Shown here piece by piece: positions 11,527 through 20,303 of a stretch of DNA of 64,000 nucleotides (position 1 is its first letter; each line of letters begins with the position of its first letter). Below the pieces are notes generated by a model. That model had not been told where the DNA came from and made no database searches. It saw only the letters and a list, made by a program, of their open reading frames with translations. The stretch lies in NCBI GenBank assembly GCA_030063045.1, contig JAQSEB010000164.1:62001-126000 (forward strand), given 5' to 3'. The DNA comes from Pratylenchus scribneri. Lineage: Eukaryota > Nematoda > Chromadorea > Rhabditida > Pratylenchidae. The position numbers and the translations under genes were made by a program.

Positions 11527-11970
11527 TTATTTTATCAATAAGCTAACAAAGAATTTTAACATTAAATCAATTGTATTTTTCGAATTTAATAAATTTTTAA
11601 CTATTTCCCTGAAATTTATTCCTATACATCTATTAAAAATAAAATATATACAAAAATGCCCACAGCTATCGGAAAATGGTGTCTGGATCTTATGGTTATT
11701 CATTTTTATTTCTAAAAAATTAGACAAATATTTAGATATGTCTTCATTAGGCTCTTCGGCATATGAGTCAAAATATTCAATATTTTTTTCATTATTTACA
11801 AAAAAGGCTACCCAATGTTCTCCTTTTGTTCCTTTTTTATCTGTATTAGCAATGAAACAATGGGGATTCTTCGCTAATAAAGGTATATTATTTGAGGAAT
11901 ATACTCCTTTAAAATATTTTTTGGTATGACAATTCTTTTTAAGAATTGAATCAATTTGAATCGAATTCAT
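11527..11970 (-). CDS. PRO: Polinton adenain-like cysteine protease
   Basis: 147 aa. Catalytic pattern of the adenovirus maturation protease / Ulp1 fold: His in GEHWVAFF, acidic residue in IEYFDSYAEEP, Cys in FSDSCGHFCIYF. The length is short, as usual for Polinton PRO. In adenovirus-like systems this enzyme cleaves capsid precursors during assembly. It is the 3'-most gene of the minus-strand virion cassette, 34 bp from the capsid gene. All three catalytic positions look intact. Confidence 0.88.
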   Translation of the reverse strand: MNSIQIDSILKKNCHTKKYFKGVYSSNNIPLLAKNPHCFIANTDKKGTKGEHWVAFFVNNEKNIEYFDSYAEEPNEDISKYLSNFLEIKMNNHKIQTPFSDSCGHFCIYFIFNRCIGINFREIVKNLLNSKNTIDLMLKFFVSLLIK

Positions 11971-12003
11971 CTTTAACTAATTAAATATTATTTAATATTC
12001 TTT

Positions 12004-13452
12004 TTATACCTGGCCATCAGATGTTATGATTCGATCTTTGTCAATCGAAATTATGCCATCAAACTCGCCCATAACTATCATTTCATATCCTTCATCCTTA
12101 ACGGGCTCGTTGAATTGTACTTTGATCGTAGTAGTAGAATTTTTTATAGTTTCGAAGCCAGGAGAATCCTCTAAGGTCGATGTCATAGGGATTACAAAGA
12201 AGCAATGACTAGTCATGAACTTGGGCATACCAATTGAGATGGTTCGATCGATATTATCCATTCCTAGTCCGGAATACAAATCGGTGAAAGCTCTAATAAA
12301 TTTATTGTCACTAAAATCTAAATTATATGCAACATTAGGGTATGTATTCCCATTGGCTTCTGCGCAAATACTTCTAACATTTGCATGCTCAAATTTGAAA
12401 GGAGATAGTGATTTCCTTCCACTGTAGGCATCGTTCGAGACAAATCCTATGATTAACCGTCTAGGAACAATACTTGTGAAGCAATTCCATGCAAGATCTG
12501 TTCTTCCTTTACCGACATACAAGCTTCTCATTTCGATTCGTCTAATCGGATATTTGGCCATATTTGTTTCCAAATGTCGACTAATTGCATTGTTTAATGA
12601 TTGGGTAACCTCCACAGTTTTTACATACAATTTCATATCCATAACTTTAAGACGATAATTTGCATGATTTGCCGCCGATACTATTTGCTCCGCCCCGTTA
12701 ACTTCTTTCTTATAATATGGGCATAGAAGTAAGAAATCATCACTATTCCTATGTATGTTTATTATAATATCAGAATTTGAAAGCATTAATAGTTCTTGAT
12801 TTCCTAGATCAAAATTTAATCTAACTAATGTCTCACAAGTCTGACCATTAGCAAATCTAGCTGCCCTTGCCACAAATCCTTTATTTGTTTCTTTATTTTG
12901 GTCAATATCATCCGGGTAATAGCAGCCGGCTTCGTGTAAAGCTCTTCGGGTTTCATGAGATAGTCCAAGTTCGTGTAAAATATATGAACGATAGGCATAA
13001 TGAATTCCGCTATTGAACACTTCAACATTTGAAATATTCATAGTCATTTGTCGAATAAATGATTGTCCAAAATTTTGAATAACTCCAACATGCTTGTCAT
13101 CTTCGTTAGCTGGAACCGCTGGAATAGCAGGAACTGCTGGTTGATTCCCTTGAGCAGGTATAGCTGGTACAGCCGGTATTTCTGGTGTTACTTCTATTGG
13201 TATCCAATTTTCACCAACCTTTTTCTCAATTCTTGTAGCTAGATAGAGCCAAGTGCGGGAAAGATCTGGAAATTGATTATCGGCAAAAAGTCTAAAGGTA
13301 TAAGGTCCAGAGTCATTTAAGGCGGCAAGTGGGAGTAATTCTCTCGTGCTTGTCTTATTTATCGCCACATTTGTCGGAGGTAAATCGAATATAGCTAAGG
13401 AATTTTCAATTCCTTCACTGCTTAATTTATCAATTTTTTTGAGAGTTGTCAT
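12004..13452 (-). CDS. Polinton major capsid protein candidate (double jelly-roll)
   Basis: 482 aa. The layout fits Polinton capsid proteins. Near the N-terminus is a DSGPYTFRLFADN / DLSRTWLYLATRI segment, then IRQMTMNISNVEVFNSG and YRSYILHELG (start of the first jelly roll), then a beta-rich C-terminal half. A short proline-rich low-complexity run of AIPA/VPAIPA units (residues about 85-110) is an insertion. It lies downstream of the penton-like and small membrane-type genes and upstream of the protease, the usual position. The call rests on pattern and context; a structure prediction would settle it. Confidence 0.75.
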   Translation of the reverse strand: MTTLKKIDKLSSEGIENSLAIFDLPPTNVAINKTSTRELLPLAALNDSGPYTFRLFADNQFPDLSRTWLYLATRIEKKVGENWIPIEVTPEIPAVPAIPAQGNQPAVPAIPAVPANEDDKHVGVIQNFGQSFIRQMTMNISNVEVFNSGIHYAYRSYILHELGLSHETRRALHEAGCYYPDDIDQNKETNKGFVARAARFANGQTCETLVRLNFDLGNQELLMLSNSDIIINIHRNSDDFLLLCPYYKKEVNGAEQIVSAANHANYRLKVMDMKLYVKTVEVTQSLNNAISRHLETNMAKYPIRRIEMRSLYVGKGRTDLAWNCFTSIVPRRLIIGFVSNDAYSGRKSLSPFKFEHANVRSICAEANGNTYPNVAYNLDFSDNKFIRAFTDLYSGLGMDNIDRTISIGMPKFMTSHCFFVIPMTSTLEDSPGFETIKNSTTTIKVQFNEPVKDEGYEMIVMGEFDGIISIDKDRIITSDGQV

Positions 13453-13499
13453 TATGATTGTTTTAAATTTATTTATTTTCGAAACTATTTATACTTTTT

Positions 13500-13904
13500 T
13501 CAAGGAAAGGACAACTGATCAATATATTTTCGTTTTTTGTTAACTGGTAGGCTTTTTATAGTCCGGCGATTTTTGCTTTTACCTTTGCCACACTGCTGTA
13601 ATTTTGTTGCTATATTTTGTAGGCTTTGCTTAGAATGTTCCGCTAACGATTCTTTTATATCCTTTCCTTGAGAAATATCTCCCAAAATTTTTGTTCCAGC
13701 AGCTAACCCTTCTTGACCTGCTGTACTGGCAATATTCTTGGCGATTGGCATCAAGAATCTGGCAATACCAGGTAAAATAGTATTCGTGAATACTCCAAAA
13801 CCTCTTTGGTATTTAGTGCCTACAAAATATTTACCCGTTCCCTCCTGCGATGAAAGAAATCCGCTCCAATCAAGTTTATCCGGATCTATGTATACGTGAG
13901 TCAT
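13500..13904 (-). CDS. Polinton small virion-type protein with YQRG motif
   Basis: 134 aa. N-terminal VGTKYQRGFGVFTNTILPGI, then hydrophobic/amphipathic stretches around ARFLMPIAKNIASTAGQEGL, then a basic tail (KGKSKNRRTIKSLPVNKKRK). The YQRG..F....P..A..GKEAL-like plan recurs in Polinton and adintovirus small proteins, as I recall. It is compared with adenovirus pVI/pX-type membrane-active or core proteins, but its role here is inferred. Its start abuts the stop of the 790-aa gene. Confidence 0.6.
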   Translation of the reverse strand: MTHVYIDPDKLDWSGFLSSQEGTGKYFVGTKYQRGFGVFTNTILPGIARFLMPIAKNIASTAGQEGLAAGTKILGDISQGKDIKESLAEHSKQSLQNIATKLQQCGKGKSKNRRTIKSLPVNKKRKYIDQLSFP

Positions 13905-16277
13905 TTAGAAAAATGAACGTTTCCAATGTAATGTTATGATTATATTTCCCCAGTGAAAGTTGACTAATTCACCTGAAGATGTTCTAACTTCAATACTGAT
14001 TTCAGTAATTCGTTTGGATTGTAATCTATGATGAAATTCAGCGCTATATATAGACTCTACGATCTCGCCCGGTTTTCCTTGTACATTAACTACGCGCAAT
14101 AGAGGGACTAACTCATCTCCGACCATGGTATTTTCAATGAGTTTTGGTGCATAGATATATAATTGTTTTACCCCTCCAGACAGGTCTGGCATATATTCTG
14201 CTGTATCTCCACCTATTATATTTACATTCGTCCGGAAACCCAGGATATATGCAAGTTGTTTAGAAATCTGTATTGATTTAATATTTTTTTGCATCAAAAC
14301 AGTAAATTTTTGATAGACATTATCATATCTGAATTGGACCCTTTGTGTAGAATCAGATGGAATTTTAGCCATTCTACCAATCTTTTTAAGCCTATTCATC
14401 AAGCTGCGATGGACTTGTTCGGGTATATTTAATTCTCTTCCCGATTCATCTAAATGACTGGTACTACTTACCAAGGCTTGTGGCTTTGGTAATTCTGGTA
14501 ATGACAATAAATTTTCTTCATTCTCAGTCTCATCTGGTATGAAAAAGCCTTTTATTCTTATTGGCTCTGGCTTTTTATTAACATATTCATTAATCTTTTT
14601 TTGTGGGAATAATTCAATTTCTTCTGCACTTTGGCTTATAACCCAATTATTTTGGCTACCTTTTTCTATTTTATTTTCTTCTTTAATAACCGTTGTTTTT
14701 GGCTTGAGCCATACATATTCTTCATCACTTGATTCAATAACGGGCAATTGTGGTTTTGGTACATCCACCTTAGCTTTAGGAGGAAATAAAGAAGCAGCTG
14801 GCACATGAATTGAAATTTTCTCTTGTTCCTTCCTTTCCTTAAATTTATTAACTGCGTCAATTATTTCTTTTGGCTCTTCAATTTTTTGAACTGTCCCAAT
14901 CGAAGTACTAGAATCATCTTGAGATATAAAGGTACCAGGTTGTTGAGATATAACGGGAGCTTGGGACTGAGATGTGATAGTAGTAGATTGCTGAGATGAG
15001 ACGGGAACTTGAGGCTGAGAAGATTCGTTGGTCCCTTCTTTTCTTTTTCTTTCTTCTTCCTTTCTTTTCTTGAATTCTTCGACTGCCGCAATAATTTCTG
15101 GACTCTCCTCTATTCTAGTAATTGCTTTTAATTCATCTTCATTTGTGGCTTGTATTTCTCCTTCATTTTCATTTTTATCATTTTGTATCTGTCCTTCACT
15201 TTCATTATTTGTAGAAACCTCAGCTTTTCCTTCGATTTTCCCTTGATTTTGCATTTTTGGATGATCTGGTGGATATTGCGGTATAGGCATAGGTTGTTCT
15301 ATCACTGTTGATTCACTTTGATCATTATCCGACTGCCCCGTAACTGAATTGATAAGAAATTCAATCTTATTCGTTATTTGCTCTACTCCATCTTGAAAAT
15401 TTCTTTCTGGTGTTCCGGCAAATAATCTACCTGCTTCATTACCTAATTTTCTAGCATTTTGCTCGGCCTTTTTGGCAATGTCTGCAACTTTTCTTGCTTC
15501 TCTGACATTTTTGCTTTCTTTAAATTCTATGACTTTATTTTTAGCATTGGCAGCAATTTTGGCTTCTTCTGCTATTAGGACAGCCTTGTCCTGAATGGTA
15601 TTAGCTATTGACAATAGATCATTATACAATTCTTGCCCAACATCTGGAAATTTCCTTCTGAGCCTTTCACTTTTTTGTCTTTTTGCTCTTGCTAATTGGG
15701 CCCAAGTTTCGACTTGCGATGCCAGAGCTACGCATTGATTATATGCTTTTTCTATTGCCCTCTGTGCCGCTAATAATTTCTTTTGTTCTTCTATATTAAT
15801 AGCTGCTTGAGCTAAATCATTTGACTGATTTGTATTATCTTGTTTAACATTTCCTTCTCCTGCTTTCCGTTTTTGAAATTCTTGAACAGCTGCAATTATT
15901 TCAGGCGTTTCTTGTATCCTTTCCGGTGTTTTTAATTCACCCTCATTTTCCAAAATTGACCTAGTAAATCTAGGTTTAGAATCTTTTTCATATGCCATTA
16001 TTGCATCATTTATACCCTTTTCCAAATTTGAAATAGAAAGAAAATTCATCGCAGGAATTGGAATTTTTTCATCATCTCCTACCTCATTATTTATTGTAAT
16101 AAATTGGTCTTCTTGTGTTCCTAGCGATGTAAATGATATAGGATAAATTATTGAAGAGAGAGCGACAGACCAGTTTGAATCTAAATTTAATGGTTCAGGT
16201 AATCTGATTGTATAATTTGAAGTTTTATTACCTTCAATAGCAGTATTTGAGGGTAAAACCGTATAAAAATTATCCAT
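13905..16277 (-). CDS. Polinton minor-capsid/penton-like protein with long coiled-coil insert
   Basis: 790 aa. The N-terminus (MDNFYTVLPSN, SNYTIRLPEPLNL, WSVALSSIIYP) and C-terminus (AYILGFRTN, LSGGVKQLYIYAPKL, VGDELVPLLRVV, ITEISIEVRTSSG, IIITLHWKRSFF) match a Polinton capsid-associated protein family that is normally about 350-450 aa. Between them lie some 400 residues of charged coiled coil with three copies of a module: ETPEIIAAVQEFQKRK, ESPEIIAAVEEFKKRK and EPKEIIDAVNKFKERK. Gene borders touch both neighbours (integrase stop 2 bp away). The penton role is inferred from family similarity. Confidence 0.65.
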   Translation of the reverse strand: MDNFYTVLPSNTAIEGNKTSNYTIRLPEPLNLDSNWSVALSSIIYPISFTSLGTQEDQFITINNEVGDDEKIPIPAMNFLSISNLEKGINDAIMAYEKDSKPRFTRSILENEGELKTPERIQETPEIIAAVQEFQKRKAGEGNVKQDNTNQSNDLAQAAINIEEQKKLLAAQRAIEKAYNQCVALASQVETWAQLARAKRQKSERLRRKFPDVGQELYNDLLSIANTIQDKAVLIAEEAKIAANAKNKVIEFKESKNVREARKVADIAKKAEQNARKLGNEAGRLFAGTPERNFQDGVEQITNKIEFLINSVTGQSDNDQSESTVIEQPMPIPQYPPDHPKMQNQGKIEGKAEVSTNNESEGQIQNDKNENEGEIQATNEDELKAITRIEESPEIIAAVEEFKKRKEEERKRKEGTNESSQPQVPVSSQQSTTITSQSQAPVISQQPGTFISQDDSSTSIGTVQKIEEPKEIIDAVNKFKERKEQEKISIHVPAASLFPPKAKVDVPKPQLPVIESSDEEYVWLKPKTTVIKEENKIEKGSQNNWVISQSAEEIELFPQKKINEYVNKKPEPIRIKGFFIPDETENEENLLSLPELPKPQALVSSTSHLDESGRELNIPEQVHRSLMNRLKKIGRMAKIPSDSTQRVQFRYDNVYQKFTVLMQKNIKSIQISKQLAYILGFRTNVNIIGGDTAEYMPDLSGGVKQLYIYAPKLIENTMVGDELVPLLRVVNVQGKPGEIVESIYSAEFHHRLQSKRITEISIEVRTSSGELVNFHWGNIIITLHWKRSFF

Positions 16278-16278
16278 C

Positions 16279-17361
16279 TTAATTTACTAAATCGGATTCT
16301 TTTATCCAAGAGTTATGTTTTTCGGAGTATCCTACCCACCTTACAAATAGTTCTTTTATACCCTTTCTTTTACGTGTTTTTATAACTTCGGCAATTCGAT
16401 AGGTTGTATCTTTTGTGGTCAATACTAATTCTTGTTCATAAAATACGCTTTCAATTTTATTATCTTCCAGATCAGCAATTCTATAGGATGGAGGATCAGT
16501 TAGACTCACTTTTATAATTTTAAATAATTCGTCAGTGAAATTTGGCAAATAGCCTTTCTCAAATTTAGTTTTTTCTTTTGATATTCTTACAATATCGCCA
16601 ATTTTAAACTTTGGATTAGCATTTTCATCCTTGTTTGATTTATATACTCGCTCTAATAGCTCATGCGCATTATCATAATTAACAGAATTCGGCTTCATCC
16701 CTATAGTCCGGTTTATGCTATTGTTTATTCCATTCACAATTTTGTCAATTATTTCAATCCATCTTGTCGTATTCTTCTCACTAAAATATTTGTATAATCT
16801 TCCTTTAATCGTTCTATTTGCCCTCTCAACTACTCCTGCATGTAAATTCGGTGTGTACATTACATGCTTTATAATATCTTTTTCCTTAAAATAATTTAAC
16901 ATTTTTTTGGCTTGGAACTCGACACCAGCATCACTATACAGTTTATTCGGTAATATTTTTGACTTATCAAATATTATATCAAAAGCCTTAATCATGTCTT
17001 CACTTTTTTTGGTTCTAACAGGGGAAACATGGATTTTTCTACTTAATACATCAATGCAAACTAGTAAATAAGCATTATTATCATTTTCTTTTTTAATACT
17101 ATCAAATATACATAGATCACATTGCCAATCGGTATTCAATCCTGTTGGAATAGTTCTAAGTCTTTTGAATCTAATTCTTCGTGGCTTAAATAATGTATAT
17201 GTTCTTTCTTTCGAGAGAAAATCTGTTACGTCTTTTAATGAAATGCTTTTATTTTTCTTTTTGTCTTCAACTAGAATTTTATTTATTCCAGCATAACTAG
17301 CAGGAGAATTTAAATTATAATAAATATTATGTAGAATATTTTCTTTTAGAGTCTTGCCCAT
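16279..17361 (-). CDS. INT: Polinton retrovirus-like integrase with C-terminal chromodomain
   Basis: 360 aa. DDE core: first Asp in DWQCDLCIFD, second Asp in LYSDAGVEFQ, Glu in GVVERANRTIKGRL. A SH3-like stretch (FKIGDIVRISKEKTKFEKGY) follows, then a chromodomain, YRIAEVIKTRKRKG..ELFVRWVGYSEKHNSWI. Integrates the element with 6-bp target duplication. The chromodomain may steer it to particular chromatin. All catalytic residues are present. Its start overlaps the upstream gene by 16 bp. Confidence 0.93.
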   Translation of the reverse strand: MGKTLKENILHNIYYNLNSPASYAGINKILVEDKKKNKSISLKDVTDFLSKERTYTLFKPRRIRFKRLRTIPTGLNTDWQCDLCIFDSIKKENDNNAYLLVCIDVLSRKIHVSPVRTKKSEDMIKAFDIIFDKSKILPNKLYSDAGVEFQAKKMLNYFKEKDIIKHVMYTPNLHAGVVERANRTIKGRLYKYFSEKNTTRWIEIIDKIVNGINNSINRTIGMKPNSVNYDNAHELLERVYKSNKDENANPKFKIGDIVRISKEKTKFEKGYLPNFTDELFKIIKVSLTDPPSYRIADLEDNKIESVFYEQELVLTTKDTTYRIAEVIKTRKRKGIKELFVRWVGYSEKHNSWIKESDLVN

Positions 17362-18230
17362 AATTTCGGTTTAAATGAAATAATTTTATTTCGTTTAAGT
17401 CCAGGAGTTTTTATAGGATTTAATTTGACAACTACTAATTTTTTATTTTTCTTTCCTCTACCTATTTGACCAAAGACTCTTATAAATTCGGGATCTTTTG
17501 ATAGCTTCCCTTTTAGAAAAGTATATCCTTTCGGTGGTGTATTCAATTGACCTGACATATATTTTAAGGCATCAACATAATTGCTTCCCCCAACTGGCTT
17601 GTTAAAATTAGTTAAGATACTTCCGTCGCTATTTATTCCCATGTTTTCTTTATTTTTCCCGACATAATTCATTAACTTTGTAAAAATTTTAGGCGTAATT
17701 GGCGAGAGTGGTTTTGTATATGTAGATGCAGTTGCTGTAGGTGAGGGGGTCTTTGATTGACTTTTAGCTGTTTGTTTTGGCGTGTCATAATCGGTAGAAT
17801 TGATTTCTGATTCATCTGAAAGAGATTCACTCTCATGAGTTACACTCTGGCTCGTATTAATACTTTCATTTAAATTCAGAGGAACTTTCCCTCTTCTTAT
17901 TGGTGTTTTCTCTTGGATTTCAAAATTATTTTGCTTTTCCTGATTAATTCCCATATATGGAGGTATATTTGGAGGTGTTGGTAAATTTTCAATAATGACT
18001 TTCTGTGGTTTTCCTTCTATCAATTCTCGTAATTTTCTTTTTTATTTTAAAAGCCACTCATACTTCTTAGCCTTGATATCTTCGGATATATTTTTATTTG
18101 AAAAATTTTGCTGTATTTTTGCATCGATTAAAGCCTTTTCTTTTCTCAGAGGATCATCACCTCTCATCATAGACAATAAAGCTAAATATTCCACTTCGGG
18201 AATCATAATCATTTTCTTTGCATGTTTCAT
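17346..18230 (-). pseudogene. Conserved Polinton gene of unknown function, broken by one in-frame TAA
   Basis: Two open stretches in the same frame: 18230-18042 (from MKHAKKMIMIPEVEYL through DPLRKEKALID to KKYEWLLK) and 18041-17346 (KRKLRELIEGKPQKVIIENLP to a Ser/Thr/Pro-rich middle and a basic end). They are separated only by TAA at 18042-18044, where a Lys/Arg codon is expected. The first stretch resembles a conserved Polinton protein of unknown role, recalled from family patterns only. Later features: TSPTATAST-like linker, GGSNYVDALKYMSG, KGYTFLKGKLSKDPEFIRVF. Either a nonsense mutation or readthrough; the same codon interrupts the polymerase. Confidence 0.7.
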
Positions 18231-18231
18231 T

Positions 18232-18582
18232 TTAATTTACAATTTTTTGCACTAAATGAGCTGCGAGTTCGGCTAAAACAGGGACTAATATAGCACCTAA
18301 TGCAATGCCACTACCTTGTTGTATTCGATTTCTTGCGCCTTTTTCAGTTTTTGAACGTGCAATTGATCTGTAAAAATCGGCGTATCGAGCTAGTTTTCTT
18401 TTTTGTGGTTTAGTAAGAGCAAAATTAAATTTAAGAATATTTGCACAAATTTCTACAATGGCTAATATTTGTTCGGCACTCGCGTTTAAAAGTAGAGCGT
18501 TTTTCTTATTCTCGGATTTTGTAGAAGCAAGCTTCTGAAGAAATTCTACGTTTTCTTTAATATAAGGACTGAATTCATACAT
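18232..18582 (-). CDS. Polinton small basic protein with hydrophobic C-terminus
   Basis: 116 aa. Contains ENKKNALLLNASAEQILAIV, EICANILKFNFALTKPQKRK and a glycine/alanine hydrophobic end (GIALGAILVPVLAELAAHLV). The plan 'LL..AS.EQ....EI..N.L......T..QKRKL..Y' recurs in a Polinton/adintovirus small-protein family, probably virion core or membrane-associated. It stops 1 bp before the next gene. Function is inferred from family only. Confidence 0.6.
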   Translation of the reverse strand: MYEFSPYIKENVEFLQKLASTKSENKKNALLLNASAEQILAIVEICANILKFNFALTKPQKRKLARYADFYRSIARSKTEKGARNRIQQGSGIALGAILVPVLAELAAHLVQKIVN

Positions 18583-18620
18583 TTTATATTTAAAATATTT
18601 TCAATTGTATTTATATACTT

Positions 18621-19235
18621 TTACTCCACAGGTAAGTAAATGGTAATAATTTCATTAGGAAAAATATTTGTAGATAATCTAAGGCTTTCTGGAGCATTAG
18701 GATGCATATTTATAAGCAAATAAGTGAAGGGCTCTTTCGTTGCATCGTTATATGAATCCATAAAATAATTTAAGCGACGAGGGAAAAGTTGACTTCCTAA
18801 GGTTCTCACATGCAATTGAGCAGATGGATTCCTCATTAAAACTAGATAATGAGAGTTTGCACGAGCAGTCTTAATATCTCGACCGTAAAGACTTTGTGTA
18901 ACAAAAATCACACTAGTATTCCAGTTATGGGATCCTCTTGTAAAGAGTAAATCGATAAAATCATTTTTCATATTAAGCATAAGATCGTCTAATATTAAAA
19001 GTAAAGGCTTCTCTTGACTCTTTATAAGTTCAATATCGGGCAGTCCATTATGGGTTTCGATCCCTTTATTTTTCAAAGCGATTATAGATTCATTCATTTC
19101 TCCATAACAATATAATATTTTTACTGGTGGAGGTTTTATCAACTCTTCAGTATGATTTAAAAATTTTAGGAGCCATTTTGTTTTACCACTACCAGTGGCG
19201 CCACATAAAATTAAAGTAAAAGGAGCGTTAAACAT
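18621..19235 (-). CDS. ATP: Polinton A32/FtsK-HerA-type packaging ATPase
   Basis: 204 aa. Walker A GATGSGKTKW at residues about 12-21, Walker B LLLILDDLML at about 80-89, and a sensor-like SVIFVTQSLYG. Length and motifs match the DNA-packaging ATPase shared by Polintons, virophages and poxvirus A32. It would pump element DNA into capsids. The first codons overlap the end of the upstream Cys-rich gene by 8 bp. Confidence 0.92.
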   Translation of the reverse strand: MFNAPFTLILCGATGSGKTKWLLKFLNHTEELIKPPPVKILYCYGEMNESIIALKNKGIETHNGLPDIELIKSQEKPLLLILDDLMLNMKNDFIDLLFTRGSHNWNTSVIFVTQSLYGRDIKTARANSHYLVLMRNPSAQLHVRTLGSQLFPRRLNYFMDSYNDATKEPFTYLLINMHPNAPESLRLSTNIFPNEIITIYLPVE

Positions 19236-19410
19236 TTTTGTTTTTAATTAATATATAATCAGAGCATTTTGGGCATTTTATATAGTCTTCCAGATTTTCA
19301 AATGGCGATAAAATTGTAAAATGTTGAAGCATTTTCTTACATTTAGAACAGTAATGATAATGACAGGGGCAGAAATTACAGCACTTAATCGAATGATCGC
19401 ACTTCTCCAT
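19228..19410 (-). CDS. Small Cys/His-rich protein 1 in Polinton
   Basis: 60 aa with four zinc-ligand pairs: CCNFCPCHYHYCSKC and later CPKCSDY. It is clearly related to the next gene (same CCNFC.CHY..C..C core and CPKC end), so the two are tandem paralogs. It overlaps the ATPase start. Zinc binding is inferred; role unknown. Confidence 0.6.
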   Translation of the reverse strand: MEKCDHSIKCCNFCPCHYHYCSKCKKMLQHFTILSPFENLEDYIKCPKCSDYILIKNKNV

Positions 19411-19425
19411 TGTAAATTAATTTAA

Positions 19426-19617
19426 TCATGATTCATGAATATAATTTTCCTTAATATAGCCCTTATTCCGTTTGCCTTCTGATCGCATTGGCCCACCACA
19501 TTTTGGGCATTTGACTTCATTTTTATAATAATTGAAATGCATTAATCCTTTTTTATTGCAATATTTGCAATTGATATAATGGCATAGACAGAAATTACAG
19601 CATTTAAATTTGCACAT
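19426..19617 (-). CDS. Small Cys/His-rich protein 2 in Polinton
   Basis: 63 aa. CKFKCCNFCLCHYINCKYC, then VKCPKCGGPM, then a basic tail. Paralog of the gene at 19228-19410 and the first gene of the minus-strand cassette, just after the divergent promoter. A zinc-ribbon or RING-like fold is possible; the function is not recognisable. Confidence 0.6.
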   Translation of the reverse strand: MCKFKCCNFCLCHYINCKYCNKKGLMHFNYYKNEVKCPKCGGPMRSEGKRNKGYIKENYIHES

Positions 19618-19725
19618 TTTGAATAAAATTTTAATTTAATCTGTATTATCAGATTTATTAATAATTATTTTTATATAAATACTTTATGAGTTGCAATTAT
19701 ATAATAAATTATTTTATATTTATAG
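19618..19725. promoter_or_regulatory. Divergent promoter of Polinton virion cassette and F-box/RING gene
   Basis: 108 bp of nearly pure A/T between two divergent start codons, with TATATAAATA at about 19671 and TTATATAATAAATTATTTTA on the right. This short gap must carry control elements for both directions. Confidence 0.55.
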
Positions 19726-20286
19726 ATGGTTCTAAAATTACCTAATGAATTGATTGCAGAAATGGCCAAATTTATTCCTTATAAACCTATAGATCCTGGT
19801 CATTATTGGTCAATTAAAGAATATGAAATTCCTCCAGATGGGCCCATTTTATCATCATTTGTTCTCTCCCGTTTTATTATTAATAATTGGCGCAAAATTA
19901 AAAAGAAGCGACAAGAAATGCTAGAACATATAGTGAATAAACTTGAAGATATACGAAAAGAAATTGATTACCCTGATTACTTGGAACTAAAGATGATGCT
20001 CTATAATAATGGTCCTTATTTTAAATTAAATGAAATACATAATTTGGAACGAACAATTGGCTGGTATTGGGATGCGCCTAGAGAAAATGAAAATTTTTTA
20101 TGTGCTATCTGTCTAAAATGGGACAAATTTGAAAAAAGCGGATTTAAAAGATGTCCAAATTCGATCCATTTATTTCACTCATTTTGCTATGATAAATTAT
20201 TTGATTTTTGTTTCAAAGAGCATTGGTGCGCTTGTAATATATGTTATCCATTTTGGTATGATTATAGATATAAAATATATGAATAA
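19726..20286 (+). CDS. Polinton cargo: putative F-box-like plus RING-like protein
   Basis: 186 aa. The N-terminus LKLPNELIAEMAKFIPYKP resembles the start of an F-box (LP.E....I..Y). The C-terminus has a RING-H2-like ligand series: CAICLKWDKF, then KRCPNSIHLFHSFCYDKLF, then HWCACNICYPFW. The middle is a charged helix. F-box plus RING suggests an element-encoded ubiquitin-ligase component that could mark host proteins. This is inference from motif spacing, and the F-box call is the weaker half. It is transcribed away from the virion cassette. Confidence 0.55.
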   Translation: MVLKLPNELIAEMAKFIPYKPIDPGHYWSIKEYEIPPDGPILSSFVLSRFIINNWRKIKKKRQEMLEHIVNKLEDIRKEIDYPDYLELKMMLYNNGPYFKLNEIHNLERTIGWYWDAPRENENFLCAICLKWDKFEKSGFKRCPNSIHLFHSFCYDKLFDFCFKEHWCACNICYPFWYDYRYKIYE

Positions 20287-20303
20287 AATAAAATAAATTT
20301 TCG

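Noticed and set aside
18021..18023. TTG at 18023 as start of a separate 225-aa gene
   Set aside because: The frame is continuous upstream to 18230 except for one TAA, and the upstream text belongs to the same conserved protein.
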